From Ulota crispa (taxonomy: Eukaryota > Streptophyta > Bryopsida > Orthotrichales > Orthotrichaceae), in the NCBI GenBank assembly GCA_963920765.1, contig OY987246.1:2234501-2298500 (forward strand): a DNA stretch of 64,000 bases, read 5' to 3'. The translations under genes and the position numbers were made by a program. Positions 22,569-33,469 of this stretch are shown piece by piece (the stretch's first letter is position 1; each line of letters begins with the position of its first letter). A model generated the notes under the pieces. It worked only from the letters and a program-made list of their open reading frames with translations, had not been told where the DNA came from and did not search any database.

Positions 22569-23166
22569 ACAGTCAACAGTCTCTCGCCTCATTGGGTTGC
22601 ATCACGCATCTGCTCTGTATACCTGGAAGCCTCTACTTCTCTACTTCTTCACCGAGAACCTGATTTGTCTGTCAGTTGCTGGTATTACTAAATGCAAATT
22701 TTGTTCTCTTGCAGTTGGACTGGATTCAGACATCTGGAAGCCCTCAACAAGCACGCATTCAACAAGCTGCCTTGACACGACTACTGTTACCACAAGGTTA
22801 CTTCTGAGCACGCTCGTCGGTGTTAGATATAGCTTACATCTATTCGTAAACGTCTGTTGGCAAAAATCCTTAGCATTTAGAGTTGACCTTATACCCCTGA
22901 AAGGAACAGACAAAAATCCTAAAGTTGCGTTACGTATCGTAACGCCACTCCGAACATTGCGGAGTTGCTGAAAGAAATTTTCCCATCTTTCTAGAGCCCT
23001 TCCAGTGTCTTTTCACGATATGCTGTTTCTTTCAACATAAATTTTTCTCTTTAAAATGCACATTCACACAAATTGTTTCAAAATTTGCTCTATAAGAGCT
23101 TTTACTCAAAAAATTGCGTACATTCAAGTAGTTCCAAATTGCAACTATTTGAGGCATGATCATTCA
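22569..23166. other. 3' flank, no gene recognised
   Basis: Open frames here (for example across 22597-22971) overlap the likely 3' untranslated region of the coiled-coil gene and show no domain. A short palindrome, gttacgtatcgtaac, lies at about 22929. Nothing else stands out before the recombinase-like remnant. Confidence 0.4.
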
Positions 23167-25212
23167 CTATCGTGGAGGATTGTTTTCTTTGTTATCAACT
23201 TGAATTTGACCAACAACTTGTAATCCTTTGAGAAACTCAACACCAGCAGCAGAATCTATAATGTTCACAATCATAATTGGTGAATTTGTGACATTCCCGA
23301 ATTGATTGCATGAATGTGTATTTGAGATCGATGGACATGCCAATGTTTTCATCTAGTATGCCTTTATCTCATTCTCCAAAATCTGGTATCCAGTTGAAGA
23401 TCCCCAAAATTCATCATCTGCAAAGGAAACACTTGAATTGTTGTCCATAACTGCCACTTCTTTGCCAAAACATGATTGAGTGAATGAAGAATCAAGTATT
23501 GAAGGATTACTAGATGCAATGGGAGGATTGCTTGGTGTTGTTTTTGCAACTTCAATGTCCATAACATTGGAGGATTCCAATTCCTTTTGTAATTTGTATC
23601 TTCCCATTTCTTCCTCAAAAGCTTGTTGAAACTTCAAAAGTTTTCCACCTTGCTTTTCACATGCAATTACACGTTGCATGGCTAAATCTCAAAGTTCCTT
23701 CTGGCTTTGATTGTACTTGCAATCAATAAATCATAATTCAAAAATTAAATTGAAATAGATTACATGCAACAATAGTATACCTTAAAAGGAATTCACTATG
23801 CAACTATTTAATTTAATTTAAATTTCATGCATTATACTTCAAGTGTCACTTACTATAATTCAATTGACACTCACGTATAAACTAAACAAAGTCAAGCGTC
23901 ATTCAGCAAGTATCACTTACTTGGAATATGATTTCGAATCTCTGTGTCCAGTTAATTCCATCCCATACTCAACTGGTGTAAAAGCATCTTTGAGACGGGT
24001 TATGCCTGTCTTGTTCGTAATTTTTTTGCAAGCAAGTTCAGGTATATCTTCAGTAAGTTTTTTTGCAATATTCCGTAAAGTATTGATGCCAACTGGAGAT
24101 TTCCCAAACCAAACCGGATCATTGAGTTTAAATCTTGGCTTCGGAGTTAAAAAAGGAGGATGCGGTCCTTTGTCTTTGAGAGACCACACAAGCCGCTTCA
24201 ACATCATCATTTTATAAGTGTCAATAACATCCACAATTGGGCAATCAACAAGTGGCCTTTGTTGTTCAATTGCAGATTTTGATATATCAAACTTCCAATT
24301 TTTGGAAATTGCTTGAGTAAATCGCAGCACCTCGGTCCCAGTCGAGAGGACATGTAAACAAAAATCAGCATCACTACAATTTCTTAACTCTGAAGCTGCT
24401 CTGATAAAGAAACACTTGGTACAAAACCAACTGAATTGGTAGTTAACCCTAGTAGGACTATTGATTTGGCATTTTGGCTGTGATAACATTTTTTGCTCTT
24501 CATCAGGAGTAAGAATATCACTACGCATTGTTTCCCTACCAATACCAGCAAGTTTAGATCGAGTACCAGCCTCATCACCGGCAATTTTTACACTGTAATA
24601 TCTTGGATCTGTGAAAATATGAAATGGTAAACTCTTCAAACTAGTTTCAACATTGCGCTTCTCCTCCCTTGAACGTATAAGTCGACCAATGCCACGGATC
24701 AAGCCTTGTATACTTCCGGTAAGGTACATTGTACCGTCTTTTTTTCTTGCTTGAAGAACAAATTCACACAACAAATCAACAAACGGCTTGATGTTATCCA
24801 TTTCTGAAAGATCCTCAGTGCTCTTTTGTGTATCAAGACCTCTAAAGTGGCGCCATTTGTCAAACACATTTTGGGCCCATGATTCTGCGGCCTTACTTTG
24901 ACGACGACGTCCACCGGCCTTAACATTGTTAAATTTGGTCTAATCCAATGGAGCAAATCGATCAATGGAAATACTATGTCCAGGAGTAATTTTACTAACA
25001 GCATCATCACCTTCACTTAATTCTCCTAATTCATCAAATTCCAACTCTGGATCAAAAGCCTGATCAAAAGCTTCAAGATCAGCATTGTTATCGGTAATTC
25101 TACTTGAAGACACGAACAACGAGTTGTAAAAAAATTTAGGAGCCTCGTAATTTCTCTCAACAGCATCATCTACACTTTGAATATAATTAACTCCTCCTTT
25201 GTCCGGCTCCAT
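23167..25212 (-). pseudogene. Decayed tyrosine-recombinase-like gene (Crypton / DUF3504-like)
   Basis: One minus-strand frame runs from an ATG at 25212 to 23917 with a single internal TAG (24942-24940). A further block (23706-23167) follows after a short AT-rich interruption, with an internal TGA (23691-23689) and TAG (23355-23353). The N-terminal 90 residues are acidic. Around residue 156 lies ARKKDGTMYL, then GLIRGIGRLI, FIRAASELRN (position of the first catalytic Arg), FTQAISKNW (Lys) and, near the end, ELTGHRDSKSY (GH plus Tyr). This order matches the Crypton-derived DUF3504 tyrosine recombinases (ZMYM2/KIAA1958 relatives). The expected H-x-x-R box before the GH motif is missing (TNKTGITRL), so the copy seems inactive. 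The C-terminal block ends NKENNPPR. The family call is from motif memory only. Confidence 0.6.
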
Positions 25213-25546
25213 GGACAAATGCAACAATAAAACTCTTCCAAAATCGTGAACTAGAATCAACTATGACAAAGTTGTGCAAAAACCAGATCAAACTGAAGAA
25301 GCGAAAGGAAAGAAGCTTTCACAATGGCAACAAAACACTTTAAGAAAACTTGGCAAACCAAAGAAGCGGGAATGAAGAAGGTTCTGGAACCGGAGACAAA
25401 ACGATTTAAAAGAAACTCGCAAACCAAAGAAGCGGGAAGGAAGAAGGTTCTAGAAGCGGGAACGAAAAGGTTAAAGAAATCTAGCGGTTAAAGAAAAACA
25501 AACGTTGCAATCTTTTACGCATTTTTGCCAGCTTGACATTTACGCC
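25213..25546. repeat. Upstream flank with 67-bp tandem repeat
   Basis: The phrase caaaccaaagaagcggga occurs at 25353 and again at 25420, a period of 67 bp, with a third partial unit (aagaaggttctagaagcggg) from about 25441. It lies just upstream of the recombinase-like remnant, so it may be part of the element's 5' region or promoter. No coding signal. Confidence 0.7.
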
Positions 25547-25658
25547 GGGTAAGCCCTCTGTGCACGGGGATTTTGGCATATAAGCCACCGGGGACTTGGG
25601 CTTCGCCCTCGTTCCCCGTGGCTTATATGTCAAAATCCCTTGCACAGAGGGCTTACCC
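25547..25658. repeat. 112-bp near-perfect hairpin
   Basis: The arm starting GGGTAAGCCCTCTGTGCACG at 25547 is complemented by the arm ending GCACAGAGGGCTTACCC at 25658. The apex is at about 25602 (cttcg), with few mismatches along arms of about 50 bp. It could be a foldback element, one end of the neighbouring transposon, or a transcribed hairpin. It lies about 335 bp upstream of the recombinase-like remnant. Confidence 0.9.
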
Positions 25659-26217
25659 TACACAATTCCACAGATTTTCCATAGATTTTCCAAGATTTTA
25701 GAGGTGACGATTATGGGGATAGTGACGCTTATGGGTGTTCCTACCTTAATAATGAGAATCACACTTGGAATCACTGCTTGAGACTCGATACTTGGGACTT
25801 GGCGTGAACCGCCCCTTAGGTATGGGCCTTACGGCCTATATAAGTGTGTTGGGTCTGGGTAAGCGACAAGTGTCACTCTTTGAAGCCATCCATCATAGCT
25901 GAATTCTATGGTTAGATTTTGATTTTTGGAAGTGGGATCAACTCAGTCCTTGTGGTTTGAGAATGGAGATTCCTTGGGAATCACGATCCGAATCTCCATG
26001 AGTTACAAGGTCTAGAGCGGAGAGCAGACTTCCATGCTCCTACCATATTGGCAAGTGGTAAGACGTTTACAAGAGCTAGTAAAGTACAAGCAAAAAAATT
26101 GTCAATCGTTTTCATGTGAATATGGAGCAAACAATTAATGGAGTAGAATTGCCTTTTTGTAGACAAAATAAAAAACGCATTGAATTTGATTTTGTATTGT
26201 GAGCAATTCTTTAATCC
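25659..26217. other. No gene recognised; LTR-like promoter text
   Basis: A GC-richer phrase, cggcctatataagtgtgttgg (around 25843), has a TATA-like core and could be a remnant of an LTR or another transposon promoter. I found no second LTR, primer-binding site or coding remains to support that. The rest is AT-rich. Confidence 0.3.
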
Positions 26218-26221
26218 TTAA

Positions 26222-26856
26222 CCCCTGAATGCGTGCGGCACCAAATTTTGGTGTCGACAATACTTTGAGGTTCAATGGACCTAACTAAGTTGTCATTTTT
26301 AGTAGTTAGTATTTTGAAGTTATTCTTTTTGAAGTCTAGTTTTAGCATCAAAAACCCGATTTGGAAAATTATTGATTATGATTTTTTTATTCAAGATTTT
26401 GTGCAAGGGTCTTGACTTTCCGTAGTGTTTGAGAGCTCTTGGAAATGAGCCTCAAATACACTAGATCTTAGAGAAAAAATTACATTAGAAATTCATTATA
26501 AAAATTTGTAGAAGAGATTTTGAAAAGCCATGAAGTGATTGGAGTTATGTATATTATGTCTTTTAACCTCATACATTTTTGGTGACCAATGTTTTAGATT
26601 CAACATGTGAAAAGTTTATTGAAAGACTCCAAGTCATTTTTGCAATTTTAACACCCTCATGATCAAACATTATAATCTTTTGACCCATAAGTGATATTGT
26701 TGTGTTTTCTTTTCCTATGTGATCTCTAACATATCTAGTTTGAATTGGTACGGTTACAATTTAAAAAAACTTGATACAGCTTATTAAAATGTTGGCTTTT
26801 TGTTCATTTTAGAGCAAATTCTTGGATGCTCAAAAAAGGCCTCATGCATTTAGGGG
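26222..26856 (+). mobile_element. piggyBac-like TTAA MITE, 640-bp family, copy 1
   Basis: The element starts CCCCTGAATGCGTGCGG and ends CCTCATGCATTTAGGGG. These ends are inverted repeats of each other with four differences, and TTAA abuts both (26218-26221, 26857-26860). It is 635 bp long. Internal text such as aacaccctcatgatcaaaca and gtgatctctaacatatctag recurs in three more copies, at 28157-29444, 28595-29235 and 46795-47846. No coding capacity. Confidence 0.88.
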
Positions 26857-26860
26857 TTAA

Positions 26861-27899
26861 AAGTCATAATACTTGCAGTACACTCACAAATGATAACATG
26901 ACTGGTCACGTTTAACGTTTGAGAGTTATGAGAATCTCATTGGTGAAATTGTATCCAAATAGGATGCATGATATACCATTGGAAAGTTCTTGTCAATTCA
27001 ATTTTGAGGATATTTTACATGTCCCATTTGCAACAAAACTCTAATCTTCAAATCTCTAATTTTCAAATTTTTGTTAAAGAAGGTTGTATAGCATTGGTGA
27101 CATTCCTACTACAAGTCAAATCAAACTACCAACTTTGACCAAGTTCTTAAACAATACAAGCTCAACAAACACCAACCTTGTTTGTAAATCATGTCCACTA
27201 AGTTTGTTGATTCATTGGCACTCTTTTACGTCGTGACAGTGGTCCATTATTTGTCTTTCTTAAACTTCATTGAGAATAGCCACACATAGAAGTTTGCCTT
27301 TAGAGTGCTTTTAACATTCCCATTTAATCATTTGGCATTTGTTTAAAAAAGCAACATTTGTAAGAACATGTTCAATTCAACATTTGTTTGATGATAGTAG
27401 AGAGTGTAGTGATGAGAACACTTGGGACATGTTTTTTGAGACAAGATTCTAGATTTCATGTTTTCTTATTTCAATCAATTTTATTTTGAAGTAAATGATG
27501 AAAAGCATTTTTGATTGAATTTCAAATGCCATCAACTAGCATTTTTTTTTTGGAACAACAAGCCCATCGTTGTCCTAATTAACTAGAGAATATGTAGAGG
27601 GAGATCATTCTATTGGGTCAAATTTGTCAAAACTGAGAAAATTTTGCTATGAAAAACAAACTTTGCCGTAAGCCCTTCTTATTGTGTCACTCAATAGGCC
27701 CACGCACATGACCATTTGTGAGGGCTCCGTCCAACGTCGCACAGACATGGGCAGGCCCCCACCACCAACTTACTTTTTGGGGAGCAACAGGTTCTAGGGA
27801 GATTCTGCATGGTGAAAAAAAACACCCCCCCCCCTCTCTCTGCGTCTCAAAAGTTTTCTTCACCTTGTTCTACACTTGAAAGAACTTTGCATCTTATGG
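26861..27899. other. AT-rich intergenic DNA, no gene recognised
   Basis: No convincing coding frame. A C homopolymer of about 11 bases sits near 27824-27833, after a poly-A run. A GC-richer patch at 27690-27760 (gtgagggctccgtccaacgt) weakly resembles text at 17845 and 31440, perhaps parts of one degenerate repeat family. Confidence 0.35.
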
Positions 27900-28156
27900 A
27901 ATTTAATTGGTATTTGGTTGATTTGAATCATAGCTATTTGATTCTTATGCTATCCCAATCAAGCATACCAAAGTTCATATCCTACAAATTAATACCCCAT
28001 GTTTGGTGAACCATTTTGTGTGGAATTCATGGTGTAGGGTGATAATTGATTGAAATAAAATTGGTGATAAGCTTTTGAGACTTGATTGCATAGGCATGTA
28101 AGAAACATTCATATGCACATCTTTCCTTCTAACAAGCATTTCCAAAAAAGCTTTTA

Positions 28157-29444
28157 ATCCCTCAAGGCCCAATGGGACCAAAATTGTCCTTCCTTGTTTG
28201 TAATTTGGTATGCCTAATTTTTCTTCATGATTAATTACAATGATCATTATTTTTTAAAAGTTCTTGTGGAAGTCTTGTTTTAGTATCAAAAGTCTGATTT
28301 TGAAAATGACTAATTATGATTTTTCTATTTAAGATTTTGTGCAAGGGTATCTATTGCAAATTCTTCACTTTTTAGTGTTGAGAGCTCTTGGAAATGAGCC
28401 TAAAGTACACTAGAACTTGGAGAAACAATCACATTAGTAATTTAAAAAGTTGTAGAGTTGATTTGAAGAAGCCATAAATTGGTTACAGTTACACATGTTG
28501 TACTCTACATACTCATATTCTTTTGGTATCCTAAATTTAAGTTTGAGATGTGAAAAGAGGATTGAAAGACTTCAAACCACTTTCATAGTTTTAATCCCAA
28601 AACGACCCTGGAGATTCTTGAGCTTCTAGGAATCTGCTCTAATTTCAACAAAAAGCTTTTGATACATTGTATCAAATCTTTTTGAATTGTAACCGTATAA
28701 AACCAAACTAGACATGTTAGAGATCACATGAGAAAAGAAAACACAACAATATCTCGTATGGATTGAAAGATTATAATGTTTGATCATGAGGGTGTTAAAA
28801 CTGTGAAAGTGATTTGAAGTCTTTCAATCTTCTTTTCACATGTCCAATTTAAAAAGTTGGCCACCAAAACAAATATGAGGTTAAAGGGCCTAATATGCAT
28901 AACCCCAATCAATTTATGACTCCTCAAAATCTACTTTACAATTTTTTTAAATGAATTTTTAATGTGAATTTTTCTTAAAGATCTAGTATACTTGAGGCTC
29001 ATTCCCAAGAACCCTCAACACTACATAAGTCAAGATTGCAATGGACACCCATGTACAAAATCTTGAATAGAAAAATCATAATCAATCATTTGCAAAATCA
29101 AATTGTTGAAGCTAAAACTAAACTTCAAAAAGAACCTTTCAAAAAAATAAACTACTAAAAATAATAATTTGGTAAGATTTTAATTAACTTCAAAAATCGG
29201 TCGAGGACACATTTTGTCCTCAATGTTGTTTTGGGTTAACACCCTCTTGATCAAATGTTATAACCTTTCAATCCACAAGAGATGTTGTTGTGTTTTCTTT
29301 TGCTATATGATCTCTAACATATCTAGTTTGAATTTGTACGGTTACAATTTAAAAACAAATGATGCAACTTATCAAAATGTTGACATTTTGTTCATCCAAG
29401 AACAAATTCTAAGATACTCGGGAAAGGGCATGGGCCTTGAGGGG
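28157..29444 (+). mobile_element. piggyBac-like TTAA MITE, 640-bp family, copy 2 (outer of a nest)
   Basis: The ends TCCCTCAAGGCCCAATGGG and, inverted, CCCCTCAAGGCCCATG are flanked by TTAA at 28153-28156 and 29445-29448. Removing the nested element 28595-29235 plus one TTAA leaves 643 bp, matching the 635-641 bp of its relatives. The body aligns in the same orientation as the copy at 26222. It is inserted in a foldback repeat. Confidence 0.85.
28595..29235 (-). mobile_element. piggyBac-like TTAA MITE, 640-bp family, copy 3 (nested, inverted)
   Basis: The ends TCCCAAAACGACCCTGG and, inverted, CCCAAAACAACATTGAGG are bounded by TTAA at 28591-28594 and 29236-29239. It is 641 bp and lies opposite to its host element. 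It entered the internal TTAA of the family phrase tttTTAAcaccctc, which reads continuously in the other copies. Element and host together make long inverted repeats here. Confidence 0.87.
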
Positions 29445-30059
29445 TTAAATTCCTTTTATAACGATTTCAATGTTGAGATGAATATGTCCAAATTTTGTAA
29501 AATAGATGTTTTTTTATGAAATCAAAATTTTTTTATTTGATTCATATACTATGACTAAATTTGTACCTTTGAACATGTCACTATGTTTACTTAGCCAAAA
29601 TCTTGTTAAAAAGAAAGAGATATCAATTTTACAAAGTTTGGTCATATTATAGTTCACATTGAGTTCTTCATCAATCATATTTTGGTATTAAGTGGCATTT
29701 TTTGTAACACAAATGATGTGCATATGGATGTTTCCTACATATCCATGCAATCAAATCTCAAAAATTTATCACTTGTGTTTTTTAGTCAATTATCATATAA
29801 AATCATAAATCTCACGGTAAATGATTCACCAAAAACCCAATTTTGATTTCATGGAATTGAAATCTGGTATGCTTAATCAAGACTGTACAATAATTTAATA
29901 TCAGTGATGCTAAAAAAATAAAATGCCAATTTTGTTGTGAACTATGCAAGTCAATTGAATGATGTAAAAGCAAAAACTCACATACTTCTTTTTGAAGATT
30001 GTGTAAGCCCTCTTATGGCATTCAAAAGGTTTGCATAATAAAGAATATAATTGGCATAT

Positions 30060-30760
30060 CATTCTAATGTTGTTGGTGTTTGATTCTTATGCAACCCTAA
30101 ACAAAAATATCAAATTTTTGTTACTAAAACATAATATCCTAATTTTAGAAATTTATTTAAAACAAAAAAATGGTTTTCATTATGAATGATTAAAAAATGT
30201 TGGTAGTGAATTTTTATGATTTGATTGCATGAATAGGTAGGGAACATCCATATGCACATCTATCCTTCTAACAAACATCTTTAAAAAAATTCAAAATTTC
30301 TTCTATACATGTTTTAATGTTAAGGTGATAACGACCAAATTTGGTAAAATAAATGTCTTTATTTTTACAATTGGTTTTGGCAAAGTAAACATATCATCAT
30401 GTTCAAAGGTATAAAACTTAATCATAATGCACTGGTCAAATAGCAAAATATATTCACCATAAAGAAATATATATTTTACAAAATTTGGTCATATCACAAG
30501 TCATACTAAATCCTTTGTAGATCAAATTTTTGTTACTTAAGGGGGTTCTTTTATCAAGGAAAATGTGCATATGGATGTTTCCTACAAATTTATGCAATCA
30601 AAATCTCAAAAATTCATAACCAATACTTTTTAATCAATTTTCTTGTAAAACAATGATTTTAACACAAAACAATTTACCAAAAATTGAATTTTGATTTATT
30701 GGGATTGAATTTTGATAGTTTTGATTGGAATTGAAATTTGATAACTTTTATTGGGATTGG
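30060..30760. repeat. Second foldback repeat of the 27.9-29.9 kb family
   Basis: The text near 30213-30270 (gattgcatgaataggtaggg, catatgcacatctatcc) is the approximate inverse of the text near 30560-30620 (tgtgcatatggatgtttcct). The interior is AT-rich and non-coding. Limits are approximate. Confidence 0.5.
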
Positions 30761-33159
30761 AGATAAGAATTAAACATAAAAATCACAAAAAATAATGAAA
30801 TGTCAATTGATGCCAATTTTATTCTATAATACATTGAGTGGTAAAAAAGGGTGACAAACTTTGTTGGAGGGCATTGTATTGCCGCTCCTACAATGATCAC
30901 AGACTCTGAGCTATTTTGGAATGAAATTTGGAAGAAGTGAGAGGCAGTCAAGTTCAATTCAAAATTTTATGTAATTTTTGTAGCTTTTTTGGAGGGGGGA
31001 ATGCTAGTAGATGAATTAAGGAGTGTTTTCATAAATTTTAGACTTCTATTTTTTGGGTATTGAGAGCTTGTGAGGTCTTTTTATTTTTCTAATTTTGAGA
31101 AGCATTTGCAAGGGAAAATTTGATAAATCACCGTTACCCCTCTCTTGGATCACTTGAGATCCATCACTTTCTTCACCATCAAACATTAATGTCAACATTG
31201 CATTTAGAAAAATCCATAATGTCACCTACACTTATAATCCTAACTCACTCAAGCTTAGTTCCAATAGGAGAAAAGAAGAGTCTTTGAGTTCAAATTCTGA
31301 GAAGTTATTAGGAGAGTGCTTTCAGAAATTGCTAAGTTACTATGGAGGTGAAAAACCAAAGTAAACAAATGGTGGGAGCAAGCAAGCTTATAGTCCCTAA
31401 GCCTTGAGTCGTGAGGGTTGGAGTGAGCAAACCCGCATCCTTGCGCCCTCATATGCAACGTTGCACGGGCTTCGTAAGCCTCATGTGCGCAGGCCTAATG
31501 TCAACATTATTTGCCATTATACTTATGAAGTCAATTACTATATACAAGGCCGTCCGGTAATTTGTAAGTCATTGTCACAAAACTATCATTTTCTCCTAAG
31601 ATGACAAAACAATTTGCTACTTAATTGTTTTTAGAGTGTAAACCAAACTATATTTATTAATCTAAAATCATGTACATCCATCCAAGCTCTAGAACCACCA
31701 TGGATGACGCTATTTTGTGAGTATAAAATGGTGAGCCCATGAGCACTCAGCCAAGATTTTGTGAGTTGGAACCAATTTTAAATTCATATTGAATGGAAAA
31801 ATTTTAGAAATGAATTTTTTTTCTAGAGATGAACCTTTATAATGCACATTATAAGGTCCTCCGTACATACTTATAAGTGAAATCTAATATTTTGACAAAA
31901 AATCTAGGCTCAAGCTCATGACTCATAGATCCATGCTCATGATTTGCCATTCCCCATTTTTTTATTTTTTATTTAGAAGCTGCAATCTTAGTTCTTATTT
32001 TATTAGGAATTTCTTTCCACCTATGTTGGGTTTATCAAGCCACTCTTCTATATTGGTTCAATACTTAGTGGAATCTTTAGTGTCAAATGCCATTGAATTG
32101 AAAGATTATTATGGGTTGTCTCTCACAATTTCTTACACCAATAAAATTCACAAAACCAAAGAAAATGGAAGATTGGACTTATAAGATCAATGTTGAAATG
32201 GAGGAGTCTTTGTTTGAAGGAGGAAGTTCTATATATGTAAATTATATAGTGCCATGTTGATAGTTGAAGAGGCTTATTGCAATTAAATTTTTAAAAAAGG
32301 TAAAATTACATTTCAATTTGTTGTTGATACCTTTGGAGTTTTGTCACACCCGTATCTTTTGTTTTGGAAAATCATTGGAAAATGTGCATTTATTCTGGGT
32401 ATTTTGGGCCAATCATGAAAACAAAGTACATTTATTTTAGTTTCATTATTACATTATACTAGTTAAAAAATGAACAAAATAGTTAATGAAATGCATTTAG
32501 TGTTTGATGTGAAACTTGGCAAAAATCCAATCAAACAAAAAGAAATATAACAAATATGTTAAATTTGATTATGTTTTAGTCTTAGAAGTGTCTAGAATGC
32601 ACATTTTTGTGTTTTTGTGAATATAAATTCCACAACATATTGACTAAACAAACATATTTTTGATCATCCAAGTATAAAAAAGCATAAAAAACTAGTCAAA
32701 GAACTTGTTTTGATGACTTCCTTAAAAGAATGGCAAAAGATCAACAACTTGGATAATTATTGTAAACCCTAACTTTGAGGTGTAATTATTTTTGTCATTT
32801 TGCTTATTGATTTGTTAAAGAAATTCATGTATGGAAATAACTACCTAAAACCTCAAAGATTACATGAAGAGCACTATACTTGGAAATGCCCTTGAGATGC
32901 CCCTTTGGCACTTTCACAAGTAGGAAGCAAAGTCAATATCACTACTAAGAGTAAGAAATTCTATCACTAAAACTTTAAAATTTCCCAACCATGAAGGTAT
33001 TAGTGGTAATGCACATTGTTGCTTAAAAGAAGTTAATACTCATGTAATATTGATGTACTTTAATTAATAAATTTGACCAGTCAATTAAAAATCTGTCTTT
33101 TTTTAAAAATTAAATAACTCATTGTATGCACAAAACTTTAGTACTTTGATCACACTTAA
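30761..33159. other. AT-rich intergenic DNA, no gene recognised
   Basis: About 2.4 kb of very AT-rich sequence with scattered short open frames and no domain. The patch 31400-31500 is GC-richer, and its gcgcaggcc phrases echo other degenerate repeat text in the window. I cannot assign it to a transposon family. Confidence 0.4.
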
Positions 33160-33469
33160 CCCTTTAGAGACCACCAAACCACATTTTGGTTTGGGAGAGT
33201 AGTTTTTGGCCTATACAATAAAATTGCTCAACAATTTGGAAAATGATCTTGAAGAACGCTTGTGATCACAATAATTTTGCATCCAACCCAAGAAACGACA
33301 ATGGAATTGGATATGTGAGTTGATAAATAATGGTGTTTATACATCATGGCCTCAAAATACGTATCCATATTTGGTCAAAGATGGATAAAAGCAACAACAC
33401 AATACATCAAAAATCCAAGAAGAATGCCACATTCCAATTGTGCAATCTTAAAAAATTTAGATTGCTTAA

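Larger units (their letters stand above)
27900..29900. repeat. Foldback repeat interrupted by nested TTAA elements
   Basis: Once the nested insertion 28157-29448 is set aside, the left part (for example gattgcataggcatgtaaga and catatgcacatc near 28080-28125) is the inverted counterpart of the right part (gatgtgcatatggatgtttc near 29715). The outermost text, caatcaagcatacca and tggtatgcttaatca, also pairs. A second foldback of the same family is at about 30060-30760. The outer limits are approximate. No coding capacity. Confidence 0.6.

Noticed and set aside
24699-25016. 105-residue minus-strand frame overlapping the recombinase remnant
   Set aside because: It is a frame-shifted reading across the TAG at 24940. 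The neighbouring frame reads through with homologous-looking text on both sides of that stop.
25795-26170. Possible LTR because of cctatataagtgtg promoter-like text
   Set aside because: No paired LTR, TG...CA ends, primer-binding site or gag/pol remains were found.
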